Shown here in pieces: positions 45,427-53,069 of a stretch of DNA of 64,000 nucleotides; position 1 is the first letter of the stretch, and each line of letters begins with the position of its first letter. The notes beneath the pieces were generated by a model, which saw only the letters and a list, made by a program, of their open reading frames with translations, was not told the DNA's origin and did no database searches. Source of the DNA: Chitinophagaceae bacterium (GTDB taxonomy: Bacteria > Bacteroidota > Bacteroidia > Chitinophagales > Chitinophagaceae); NCBI GenBank assembly GCA_017307735.1, contig JAFKGR010000004.1, positions 124,001 to 188,000 on the forward strand. Reading direction: 5' to 3'. Position numbers and translations under genes: made by a program.

Positions 45427-45804
45427 ATGAAAGAGAATATCATCCAACAAAAAAGCTCTGTTTTTGCAATCAAAATTATTGAAACATTCAAATTTCTTCA
45501 AACAGAAAAAAAGGAATTTGTATTGTCAAAACAGTTGCTAAAATCCGGAACAGGCATGGGTGCAAAACTGGAAGAAGTAACTTATGGGCAATCTAAAGAA
45601 GACTTCATCAACCGGATTTCTGTTGCTTATCAAAAAGCCTGTGAAACAAAATATTGGATCAAACTACTGATGGCTTCTGAATACCTGGAAAGAAGAGAGG
45701 CAGATACGCTTCTGGATGAGACAAATGAGTTTTGTGAAATCCTTTCATTAATCCTGTTGACAGTAAATAAAAACCATTATCAATTTTTGATAACCAATTC
45801 TTGA
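45427..45804 (+). CDS. Four-helix-bundle protein (S23/IVP family)
   Basis: 125 residues that match the four-helix-bundle family first known from proteins encoded in 23S rRNA intervening sequences. Features: FAIKIIETFKFLQTEKKEFVLSKQLLKSGTGMGAKLEEVTYGQSKEDFINRISVAYQKACETKYWIKLLMASEYL. The function of the family is unknown; members form pentameric bundles. Here the gene lies between the adaptor and the pump genes of an efflux operon, 25 bases after the adaptor stop and 24 before the pump start. It looks like an insertion into the operon. Confidence 0.85.
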   Translation: MKENIIQQKSSVFAIKIIETFKFLQTEKKEFVLSKQLLKSGTGMGAKLEEVTYGQSKEDFINRISVAYQKACETKYWIKLLMASEYLERREADTLLDETNEFCEILSLILLTVNKNHYQFLITNS

Positions 45805-45828
45805 TACATAACCCGTAACTGAAAGAAA

Positions 45829-48800
45829 ATGAATTTAACCGAAATCTCCATAAAACGTCCATCGCTGATCATCGTGCTTTTCAGCTTGTTCACCTTGCTG
45901 GGCATCATCGGGTACCAGAATCTGAGTTATGAGTTGATGCCAGATTTTAATCAGCCGGTGGTTGTTATCAACACCCTTTACCCGGGAGCTGAACCCAATG
46001 AAGTAGAAACGTCTGTTTCGCGAAAAATTGAAGACGCCCTGTCTAATCTGGAAGGAGTGGATTATCTCGTTACCAAATCGCTTCCCAATGCATCCATCAT
46101 CATTGCCAATCTGAAATATGGTACCGACCTGGATAAGACGATGCAGGATGCGCAGCGATACATTGACAATATCCGTAAAGATTTACCTGCGGATATTCAG
46201 AATCCGGTGATGAGCAAAGTCTCACCCAACGATTTGCCCATCATGTCGGTCAGCGCCACAAGTAATTTCAAGCCGACAGAGTTTTATCAAAAACTGAAAG
46301 ATGATTATCTGCCCCAAATTCAACAATTGAAAGGCGTGGCAGAAATAACGATATTAGGTGGGGAAGAGAGGGAGATTCAGGTGAAGGTGAATAAAGATAA
46401 ATTGAAGCTTTATAAAATTTCACTGTATCAGGTTGTGGAAGCTATTAACCATTCGGGAATAGATTTACCCTCCGGAAAAATTCAAACAGATAAAGAGAGT
46501 AACTCGGTCCGCTTGGTTGGAAAGTTTACGAATGTCAATGATATAAAAAATGTGCAGGTAGCGATGCCGGTTCCCGGAAGCCCGGTGTATGTGAAAGATG
46601 TGGCTGATGTCGTTGACGGAATCAAGGAAGTGAGTTCTGTGAGCCGGTACAATGGGAAAAACGGCATTGGATTGCTGATTAAAAAACAGGGTGATGCCAA
46701 TGCAGTGGATGTATCAAAACTGATCCGCAAGAAGTTTCAGGAAATAGAAAAGAACAATGCATCTTCTGAGGTAAAGTTTGTGATAACGGATGACAGCACA
46801 GACAATACCATCGCTGCAGTTAATTCTGTGGTGCACGACCTCATTCTGGCGGTTATATTGGTTTCCATAGTGATGCTTTTGTTTCTGAGAAGTTTCCGCA
46901 ATTCTCTGATAGTGGCGGTTGCCATCCCTACATCTTTAGTTACGGCATTCGGGATGATGTGGTTGTTGGGATATACACTCAACTTGATGACGCTGTTGGC
47001 AATGTCGTTGGTGATTGGTGTGTTGGTGGATGATGCGACAGTTGTGCTTGAAAATATCCAGCGCCACCTGGATATGGGGAAGGAAAAACGAAAAGCGGCG
47101 ATGGACGGACGTATGGAAATTGGCTACTCAGCCGTTTCCATTACGCTGGTGGATGTGGTCGTTTTCCTTCCCATTTTATTTTTACAGGTATTCGTGGCTG
47201 ATATGCTGAAACAATTTTCAGTGGTTATTATCACAACGGTTCTCACCAGTTTGCTGGTTGGTTTCACACTTACTCCCTGGCTTGCATCGCGGATCGGGAA
47301 GAAAGAAGATTTGAAACCATCCAATTTTTTCAACCGGTTTTTGCTTTGGTTTGAACATCAGTTAAATACTTTTATCAGTTGGTATGGCAGGAAGCTGGAT
47401 TGGGTTTTAAGTCATAAACTAATTTTTACAGCCATCGTTTTATTGTTGTTTGCAGGAACTGCGGTGATGATGAAACAGGGTATTGTGGGCAAGGAATTAA
47501 TTGCAACCGGCGACCAGGGAAAGTTTCAGTTGGCGCTGGAATTTGACAAGGGAACCGCCCTTGAACAAAATAATTTAGTTTCCGAAAAAATAGAACATTA
47601 CATTCTTCAGCAGCCGGAAGTGGCAGCCTTATTCAGCAATGTGGGTGGGCCAAGCACAGGGATTGGAAGCCTCGGTGTGGGAATGGCGAATAAGACGGAG
47701 TTTACAATTCAGTTAAAAACGAAGGATGAAAGATTAAAAATTAAAAACGAGAAACAAGAAACGAAAAATGAAATTTCCGGAAACGATTGGGTGAATGAGT
47801 CAACGGAAACATTTATGCGGAGGTTGAGGGATAGTTTGCAAAAAGATTATTCCGGTATCAATTTTTCCATGATGGCCTTGGGATTGATTCCGCGGACTGC
47901 CCCCATTGAAATTACACTGAGTGGTAATAGCCTGAACCAGGTGCTGGCTACAGGGCAACAGATGAAGCTGGCTATTGAAAAGATTCCGGGCGCTGATAAT
48001 GTTCGCCTTTCGGTAGAGGCCGGAAGCCCTGAATTAAAAGTTGTTCCCGACAAAGACCGGATGCAGCGATTGGGTTTAAGCACTTCTTATGTGGGTATGA
48101 ACCTGCGGACAGCGTTTACTGGAAATGACGATGCAACCATGACGGATGCCGGCACTGAATATCCTGTGAGAATATGGTTAGACAAATTCAACCGGCAAAA
48201 TTATGAAGATGTAAAGCAACTTTATGTGGTTAACCCTATGGGAGCGCCGGTAGAAGTTTCTCAGTTTGCCACCATTGAAAAAGATAATTCTCCTTCATTG
48301 CTGGAACGAAAGGACAGGCAACCCGCTGTAACGCTTACCGCCGATGCGTTGGGCAGGCCGTCAGGGACGGTTGCCGACGATGTGGTATCCTATGTGAAGG
48401 AAAATCCGCTTCCGGCGGGGATTCAAATGGCCTGGGGCAGCGACATCAAAAGGCAGAACGATAGTTTTGGCGCATTGGGCTCGGTGTTGCTTATCTCATT
48501 CATTTTGATTTACCTGATTATGGTGGCGTTGTATGACAGTTATATATACCCGTTTGTTGCGCTGTTCGGTATTCCGGTCGCTGCCATTGGTGCATTTCTG
48601 GCGCTGAATCTCTCTTTAAGTCATATCAGTTTGTTTGCCCTGCTGGGAATGATTATGCTGATGGGGTTGGTGACGAAGAACTCAATCCTGATTGTGGATT
48701 TCACCAACCAGTTAAAAGCAGAAGGCAAACCCTTCCGTGAAGCCATTATTCATGCAAGTATGGGCCGTATGCGTCCGATTATGATGACCACGCTTTCTAT

Positions 48801-48972
48801 GGCTATCGGGATGCTTCCGATTGCATTGGCAACGGGTACTTCGGCAGAATGGAAGAATGCGCTTGCCTGGGTAATTATTGGCGGTTTGCTGTCGTCATTG
48901 GCGTTGACAGTCTTTTTGGTTCCGATGGTGTATTATGTGGTGGACACTGTCAAATTAAGAATTAAAAAATAA
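45829..48972 (+). CDS. RND-family multidrug/metal efflux pump (AcrB/HAE1 type)
   Basis: 1047 residues, full-length for the family, with the N-terminal helix MNLTEISIKRPSLIIVLFSLFTLLGIIGY and two large periplasmic loops. Proton-relay residues are present: the Asp pair in TM4 (GVLVDDATVVLENI) and the Lys in TM10 (GLVTKNSILIVDF). It is the inner-membrane proton-driven component of the TolC-adaptor-RND pump; the HAE subfamily suggests organic compounds rather than metals. Residues about 635-648 (RLKIKNEKQETKNE) come from a 42-bp heptameric array within the second periplasmic loop. The C-terminal LRIKK and the stop lie in another array. Confidence 0.95.
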   Translation: MNLTEISIKRPSLIIVLFSLFTLLGIIGYQNLSYELMPDFNQPVVVINTLYPGAEPNEVETSVSRKIEDALSNLEGVDYLVTKSLPNASIIIANLKYGTDLDKTMQDAQRYIDNIRKDLPADIQNPVMSKVSPNDLPIMSVSATSNFKPTEFYQKLKDDYLPQIQQLKGVAEITILGGEEREIQVKVNKDKLKLYKISLYQVVEAINHSGIDLPSGKIQTDKESNSVRLVGKFTNVNDIKNVQVAMPVPGSPVYVKDVADVVDGIKEVSSVSRYNGKNGIGLLIKKQGDANAVDVSKLIRKKFQEIEKNNASSEVKFVITDDSTDNTIAAVNSVVHDLILAVILVSIVMLLFLRSFRNSLIVAVAIPTSLVTAFGMMWLLGYTLNLMTLLAMSLVIGVLVDDATVVLENIQRHLDMGKEKRKAAMDGRMEIGYSAVSITLVDVVVFLPILFLQVFVADMLKQFSVVIITTVLTSLLVGFTLTPWLASRIGKKEDLKPSNFFNRFLLWFEHQLNTFISWYGRKLDWVLSHKLIFTAIVLLLFAGTAVMMKQGIVGKELIATGDQGKFQLALEFDKGTALEQNNLVSEKIEHYILQQPEVAALFSNVGGPSTGIGSLGVGMANKTEFTIQLKTKDERLKIKNEKQETKNEISGNDWVNESTETFMRRLRDSLQKDYSGINFSMMALGLIPRTAPIEITLSGNSLNQVLATGQQMKLAIEKIPGADNVRLSVEAGSPELKVVPDKDRMQRLGLSTSYVGMNLRTAFTGNDDATMTDAGTEYPVRIWLDKFNRQNYEDVKQLYVVNPMGAPVEVSQFATIEKDNSPSLLERKDRQPAVTLTADALGRPSGTVADDVVSYVKENPLPAGIQMAWGSDIKRQNDSFGALGSVLLISFILIYLIMVALYDSYIYPFVALFGIPVAAIGAFLALNLSLSHISLFALLGMIMLMGLVTKNSILIVDFTNQLKAEGKPFREAIIHASMGRMRPIMMTTLSMAIGMLPIALATGTSAEWKNALAWVIIGGLLSSLALTVFLVPMVYYVVDTVKLRIKK
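47731..47772 (+). repeat. In-frame heptanucleotide array inside the RND pump gene
   Basis: Six degenerate 7-base units of the type AGATTAA, AAATTAA, AAACGAG, AAACAAG, AAACGAA, AAATGAA. They encode a very hydrophilic stretch in the second periplasmic region. 42 bases equals 14 codons, so the reading frame is kept. Confidence 0.65.
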
Positions 48973-49008
48973 GAAATAAGAATTAAAAATTTAGAATTAG
49001 GGATTACG
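48953..49008 (+). repeat. Heptanucleotide array at the RND gene end
   Basis: Eight units: AATTAAG, AATTAAA, AAATAAG twice, AATTAAA, AATTTAG, AATTAGG, GATTACG. The TAA stop of the pump gene (48970-48972) lies in the third unit and the residues LRIKK are encoded by the first two. Confidence 0.8.
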
Positions 49009-49035
49009 GAAGTGAAAAACTAAAAACAAAAAGTG

Positions 49036-49073
49036 GAGAAGGGGTCGGCACCGGAGGTCAGACCGCGAAAGCC
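49036..49073 (+). repeat. 38-bp intergenic repeat, copy 1
   Basis: Matches 50340-50377 at 34 of 38 positions and shares the 20-base core ACCGGAGGTCAGACCGCGAA. The words GTGAAAAACTAAAAAC precede both copies. It contains short dyads (GGT-CAG-ACC). Confidence 0.8.
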
Positions 49074-49125
49074 AGATAGAAATTGAAGTGTGATAAAAGT
49101 GAAAAACTAAGAAGAAAAAGTCAAG

Positions 49126-49146
49126 AATTACAAATTAGAAATTACG
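49126..49146 (+). repeat. Short heptanucleotide array
   Basis: Three units, AATTACA, AATTAGA and AATTACG, of the same family as the arrays at the neighbouring gene ends. Confidence 0.6.
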
Positions 49147-49288
49147 AAAAACGAACGGCTATTAACTAAAAGGTACGAACTACGATTGAACAATTAACAA
49201 TAATCAACAAGCAATTGGATTTGCTCTTATTTTCTTGGTGAACCTTAGTGTTTTTGTGTCTTGGTGGCGAGAAATTTGATTTTATGAT

Positions 49289-50263
49289 ATGAAAAAAACA
49301 ATCGCAAATATTATTTTCCTGATGCTTTTATCTGCTACTGTTTCTGCGCAGAAAGTAAATGAGGGTTCTTATTTCAGTCTGATGTCTGAAAACGATTTAT
49401 ATAGTTTTCCCGGAGGAAATACCGACCGGTATTATACCAATGGATTGCGGTTGGATTATTTTTTTTCAAAGAAGAAATTTCAATTCCCTTCCACCTTATT
49501 GCTGAAAATTTCTGATGATAAAAATGTCTTCGGCTGGGGACTGGCCCAATACATGTTCACTCCCTCAAGGATTGACATTCAGACCGTTCAATACGACGAC
49601 CGTCCCTATGCCGGAGCACTATTTGGCATTCATTCTTTAAGTTCCTATGATTATGAAAAGAAAATAAAACTGAGGTCTGAAATTTATTTTGGAGTGATGG
49701 GGCCGCTTAGCCTTGCCGAAGAAGCACAGACCACCGTCCATAAATTGATCAATTCGCCTCATCCGGAAGGATGGCAGAATCAGGTTCCCAATGATGTGGT
49801 TGTTAATTATAATCTTCATCTGGAAAAAGAAATAATATATGTACCTGAAAAAATTTTGGTAACCGGGAATATGGAAACATTCGCAGGTACGCTTTATGAT
49901 GCAATGGGAGCCGGATTTTCAGTTAAAATAGGAAGGATTAAAAATTATCTGGAAAAAAATGACAGAATGGAAAGCAAACCAAAATCACAGATTTATGTAG
50001 TATTAAAGCCCACTGTCAGAATTATATATTTCAATGCACTTTTGCAGGGAGGGATTATAACCAACATTTCGGGTACACATAAGGGTTATACATTAGATAA
50101 AGACCAGATAGAAAGAATCAATGTATTTACCGAAGCGGGAATTACTTATGAACGTCCGGGGATGAGTATTTCGCTGCTTCAAAAAATGAGGTCAGCTCCC
50201 TTCAAAGGCGGGAATGCACTGGAGTATGGAAGTGTTGCGGTAGCGTTTAGAATTAAGAGTTAA
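49289..50263 (+). CDS. LpxR-like lipid A deacylase family protein (DUF2219)
   Basis: 324 residues with a signal peptide (MKKTIANIIFLMLLSATVSAQ). The family hallmark is present: SLMSENDLYSFPGGNTDRYYTNGLRLDYF (about residues 28-58), then GWGLAQYMFTPSRI and DRPYAGALFGIHSL, as in the LpxR outer-membrane barrel that removes the 3'-acyloxyacyl group of lipid A. The catalytic His and Ser positions cannot be checked without an alignment. The function may be remodelling of lipid A in response to drugs, which would suit the efflux neighbours. The last codons (AGA ATT AAG AGT TAA) are part of a heptanucleotide array. Confidence 0.8.
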   Translation: MKKTIANIIFLMLLSATVSAQKVNEGSYFSLMSENDLYSFPGGNTDRYYTNGLRLDYFFSKKKFQFPSTLLLKISDDKNVFGWGLAQYMFTPSRIDIQTVQYDDRPYAGALFGIHSLSSYDYEKKIKLRSEIYFGVMGPLSLAEEAQTTVHKLINSPHPEGWQNQVPNDVVVNYNLHLEKEIIYVPEKILVTGNMETFAGTLYDAMGAGFSVKIGRIKNYLEKNDRMESKPKSQIYVVLKPTVRIIYFNALLQGGIITNISGTHKGYTLDKDQIERINVFTEAGITYERPGMSISLLQKMRSAPFKGGNALEYGSVAVAFRIKS

Positions 50264-50298
50264 GAATTAAGAATTAAGAATTAAAATCACGAATTACG
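50251..50298 (+). repeat. Heptanucleotide array at the LpxR-like gene end
   Basis: AATTAAG, AGTTAAG, AATTAAG twice, AATTAAA, a 6-base unit, AATTACG. The stop codon (50261-50263) lies inside the second unit. Confidence 0.8.
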
Positions 50299-50339
50299 AA
50301 TTGGGGGAGTGAAAAACTAAAAACTAAAGACTAAAAGAT

Positions 50340-50377
50340 GAGAAGCGGTCAGTACCGGAGGTCAGACCGCGAATGCC
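50340..50377 (+). repeat. 38-bp intergenic repeat, copy 2
   Basis: Second copy of the repeat at 49036-49073, in the same orientation. The pair brackets the LpxR-like gene as direct repeats about 1.3 kb apart. Confidence 0.8.
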
Positions 50378-50464
50378 GCAATCAAGTTGCAGCTTTTCCC
50401 TCGGTGAAATTCGGCGCCTTGGCGCTTTAGTGAAAAAAAATATGAAATACAAAAACAAATAATC

Positions 50465-50761
50465 ATGGAAAAGATTACTAAACCAACAGTTAGTGTTCTG
50501 GCTGCGGGCGCTGATTTTATTGCGAAACAAATGAGCGCCGCATCGGGAGATTTGTTGCCCGAACATCAGGCCAGTGTTGAATCTGCACTTTTTGTACAAG
50601 AAGGTAAGTGCATCCTGAAAATAAACGGGGAAGATGTCTTATTGCAACCGGGGGAAGCATTCGTGATACCCCCTCAAACCAGGCATCAGATAAAAGCGCT
50701 GACCGACTTCAAAGGCATCCATTTTATGCCCAAAAATATTGAATTCAAATTCTTCTCATAA
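50465..50761 (+). CDS. Small cupin-domain protein
   Basis: 98 residues, a single cupin barrel: HQASVESALFVQEGKCILKINGEDVLLQPGEAFVIPPQTRHQIKALTDFKGIHFMPKN. The two cupin motifs are partly kept (PGEAFVIPPQTRHQIKAL), with one clear His and a Glu, so metal binding is possible but weak. It may be a small isomerase or sensor-like cupin; the role is unknown. The start is the ATG at 50465. It lies in line with the DUF2141 gene 51 bases downstream. Confidence 0.8.
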   Translation: MEKITKPTVSVLAAGADFIAKQMSAASGDLLPEHQASVESALFVQEGKCILKINGEDVLLQPGEAFVIPPQTRHQIKALTDFKGIHFMPKNIEFKFFS

Positions 50762-50812
50762 CAGATTTGATTTTAAGAATGAATAGACATTTTCTTCACA
50801 AAATAAAAAGAC

Positions 50813-51274
50813 ATGAAACTAAAAATTCTGACCTTTTTTATCGGCCTGAATATGCTTACCACAGGCCATTATTTCTCTTTCAACCCCGGTAACAAACAGG
50901 CAGGTTATTCACTGACTGTTGAAGTGGAAGAATTACGAAACACAAAAGGAGTTGTGCAGTTTGCCCTGTACAATAAAGATGGCACCATTCCGGATGGGCA
51001 TTACAAAAAATATTTTAAAATCGGGAAGAGTGTAATTGTCAATGGCAAAGCCACCTTCACATTTTCCGGATTACCTGCCGGCACCTATGCCGTCAATATC
51101 CTGCATGATGAAAACGAAAACGGAAAGATTGACAAAGGTTTGATTCTGCCTAAGGAAGGAATCGGATTTTCCAATTATCAATCTATCGGAATGAGAAATA
51201 AACCCAATTTTCAAAAAGCAAGTTTTGAATTGAACGGGGACATGAAAATTAATGTGAAAGTCGTCTATATGTAA
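50813..51274 (+). CDS. DUF2141-family exported protein
   Basis: 153 residues. An N-terminal signal (residues about 1-22) is followed by the DUF2141 core: LTVEVEELRNTKGVVQFALYNKDGTIPDG, ATFTFSGLPAGTYAVNILHDENENGKIDKG, and GIGFSNYQSIGMRNKPNFQKASFELNG. The DENENGKID loop looks like a calcium-binding-type acidic loop. Family members are small secreted beta-sandwich proteins of unknown function. A GC-rich hairpin 75 bases downstream should end the transcript. Confidence 0.85.
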   Translation: MKLKILTFFIGLNMLTTGHYFSFNPGNKQAGYSLTVEVEELRNTKGVVQFALYNKDGTIPDGHYKKYFKIGKSVIVNGKATFTFSGLPAGTYAVNILHDENENGKIDKGLILPKEGIGFSNYQSIGMRNKPNFQKASFELNGDMKINVKVVYM

Positions 51275-51348
51275 AACCACCAGAAAGGTGAAAGCCGTTT
51301 TGCTATTTACGATGTTGGTTTTGGAGGATGATTTGGAGTGAGCAAAAC

Positions 51349-51378
51349 AACCCCCGCCTTTGTCATAGGCGGGGGTTT
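51349..51378 (+). terminator. GC-rich hairpin terminator before the ars operon
   Basis: AACCCCCGCCT (51349-51359) and AGGCGGGGGTT (51367-51377) form a perfect 11-bp stem with a 7-base loop. Only a short T run follows. It separates the DUF2141 unit from arsR. Confidence 0.75.
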
Positions 51379-51397
51379 CACCTTCAAAAAAAATGTT

Positions 51398-51427
51398 TTG
51401 TTAGTTTTAATCTATATCGTAATATTG
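51398..51427 (+). promoter_or_regulatory. Promoter of the ars operon
   Basis: TTG (51398-51400), exactly 19 bases, TAATATTG (51420-51427): one mismatch to TAnnTTTG. The -7 element lies in the middle of the ArsR palindrome. Confidence 0.65.
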
Positions 51428-51434
51428 CAATATA
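51413..51434. promoter_or_regulatory. ArsR operator palindrome
   Basis: Imperfect 22-base palindrome of form TATAT-N3-AATATT-N3-ATATA, centred on the -7 element and ending 16 bases before the arsR GTG. It is the likely binding site through which ArsR represses its own operon until arsenite binds. Confidence 0.65.
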
Positions 51435-51450
51435 AAAATAAAAATCAGCC

Positions 51451-51783
51451 GTGGGAATTACTAAATCAGATCAATTTACAGACAAACAAAATGCCATCGC
51501 AACCATTGCCAAGGCATTCGGGCATCCTGCGCGGGTAGCCATCATGGAGTATTTACTTAAAGTGGATAGCTGTATCTGCGGCGACATTGTAAACGAATTG
51601 CCCCTTGCACAGCCGACCATTTCACAACATCTGAAGGAACTTAAAAATGCCGGATTGATAAAAGGAAATATTGAGGGCAACGCAATCTGTTACTGCATTG
51701 ATGAAAAAACCATTGAAAAATTGCAGAACTACTTTGGCAACATCTCCGCAAAACTCAGGAAACATAAAACCAATTGTTGTTGA
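51451..51783 (+). CDS. arsR: ArsR/SmtB-family metalloregulator
   Basis: 110 residues; winged helix with AIATIAKAFGHPARVAIMEYLLKVDSCICGDIVNELPLAQPTISQHLKELKNAGLIKG. The CxC in DSCICGD (about residues 31-37) sits where classic ArsR sensors bind arsenite in helix 3, and the tail ends TNCC, a possible third thiol site. The start is GTG at 51451, the only start before the HTH. It heads arsM and arsC, so it is the arsenite-responsive repressor of a detoxification operon. Its operator and promoter overlap just upstream. Confidence 0.92.
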   Translation: MGITKSDQFTDKQNAIATIAKAFGHPARVAIMEYLLKVDSCICGDIVNELPLAQPTISQHLKELKNAGLIKGNIEGNAICYCIDEKTIEKLQNYFGNISAKLRKHKTNCC

Positions 51784-51801
51784 ATAAAAAAATAAAATAC
51801 G

Positions 51802-52635
51802 ATGAGCGATAATTCACAAATCAAAGAAATGGTAAGGCAGAAATACAGCGAAATTGCCTTGCAGGATAACGAGACAAATGCCACATCCTGCTGCGGCAGC
51901 ACCTGTTGCAGCACGGAAGTTTATAACATCATGAACGATGAATATGACCGGCTGGAAGGATATAATCCGGATGCCGATTTAAAATTGGGTTGCGGGCTTC
52001 CCACACAGTTTGCGAAAATTAAGAAAGGCGACACCGTAGTGGATTTGGGCAGCGGCGCCGGCAACGATTGTTTTGTAGCACGGCATGAGACAGGCGAATC
52101 CGGAAAAGTTATCGGAATAGATTTTACTGAGGCGATGATTGAAAGAGCAAGAATCAATGCTGAAAAACTGAATTACAATAATGTGGAATTTCGTTTCGGT
52201 GATATTGAAAAAATTCCGATTACTGCAAACATGGCTGATGTAGTAGTGAGCAATTGCGTGATGAATTTGGTACCCGACAAGCCCAAAGCCTTCGCCGAAG
52301 TTTTTCGTATTTTAAAACCCGGAGGGCATTTCAGCATTTCGGATATTGTGCTTACGGGTGAATTGCCTGAAAGGATTAAAAATGCAGCCGAGATGTATGC
52401 AGGTTGCGTGGCCAGCGCGATTCAAAAAAATGATTACCTGAAAATCATTGCAGAGGCCGGATTTAAAAACATTGCGCTTCAGAAAGAAAAGCCAATCATC
52501 ATCCCAGATGATATTTTGAAAAATTACCTGAGCGATGAAGAAGTTGCGGTTTATCAATCCAACAAGAACATCATTTACAGCATCACGGTTTATGGTGAAA
52601 AGCAGGCAACCTGCTGCGGCCCGGATTGTTGCTAA
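51802..52635 (+). CDS. arsM: Arsenite S-adenosylmethionine methyltransferase
   Basis: 277 residues. SAM motif TVVDLGSGAGNDCFVARHETG (about residues 75-95) and GIDFTEAMIERARINAEKL. The conserved arsenite-binding cysteines are in place: cysteine pairs near residues 30-36 (TSCCGSTCCSTE), VVSNCVMNLVPDK and MYAGCVASAI. The tail KQATCCGPDCC adds further thiols. ArsM methylates arsenite to mono-, di- and trimethyl forms, which escape as gas or are exported. It lies 18 bases after arsR and 10 before arsC, so the three form an operon. Confidence 0.95.
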   Translation: MSDNSQIKEMVRQKYSEIALQDNETNATSCCGSTCCSTEVYNIMNDEYDRLEGYNPDADLKLGCGLPTQFAKIKKGDTVVDLGSGAGNDCFVARHETGESGKVIGIDFTEAMIERARINAEKLNYNNVEFRFGDIEKIPITANMADVVVSNCVMNLVPDKPKAFAEVFRILKPGGHFSISDIVLTGELPERIKNAAEMYAGCVASAIQKNDYLKIIAEAGFKNIALQKEKPIIIPDDILKNYLSDEEVAVYQSNKNIIYSITVYGEKQATCCGPDCC

Positions 52636-52645
52636 AGGATGATGT

Positions 52646-53062
52646 ATGAAAAAAAAGATTTTAGTGCTATGTACCGGAAATAGCTGCAGGAGCCAGATTG
52701 CCGAAGGTTACCTGAAATATTTTGCCGGAAATAAGGCGGATGTTTTCAGCGCAGGTATTGAAGCGCACGGTGTAAATTCAAAAGCAGTAGAAACGATGAA
52801 GGAAGATGGTATTGATATTTCAAATCATACATCTAACCTTGCGGGCGAATATGATGATATGGATTTTGATTTTGTCATCACCGTTTGCGACAACGCAAAA
52901 GAACGGTGTCCGTATTTCCCTTCTTCAGCAAAAAGATTTCATCAAAATTTTCCTGACCCGGCAAAATACACCGGAAGCGATGAAGAAATCAAAGAACAAT
53001 TCCGCCGGGTCAGGAAACAAATAAAGGAATATTGCAAACAGTTTGTGCAGGATAATTTATGA
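52646..53062 (+). CDS. arsC: Arsenate reductase, low-molecular-weight phosphatase type (ArsC)
   Basis: 138 residues. The P-loop CTGNSCRSQIAEG (C-x5-R) opens the protein, with a second redox cysteine in ITVCDNAKERCPYFP and the catalytic Asp in FPDPAKYTG. This is the thioredoxin-coupled class with the nucleophile near residue 10 and a Cys pair near 82 and 89. It reduces arsenate to arsenite, which ArsM next door methylates. It ends only 7 bases from the convergent DUF4382 gene. No Acr3 or ArsB efflux gene is in the window. Confidence 0.94.
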   Translation: MKKKILVLCTGNSCRSQIAEGYLKYFAGNKADVFSAGIEAHGVNSKAVETMKEDGIDISNHTSNLAGEYDDMDFDFVITVCDNAKERCPYFPSSAKRFHQNFPDPAKYTGSDEEIKEQFRRVRKQIKEYCKQFVQDNL

Positions 53063-53069
53063 GAAATAA

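Larger units (their letters stand above)
48973..49288. other. Repeat-built spacer between the RND and LpxR-like genes
   Basis: No gene. The spacer contains the heptamer array, the words GTGAAAAACTAAAAAC, one copy of the GGTC/CCGGAGGTC repeat (49036-49073), three more heptamers (49126-49146) and a stretch of the CTTGGTG type (about 49236-49270). All of these are degenerate short repeats. Confidence 0.55.
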
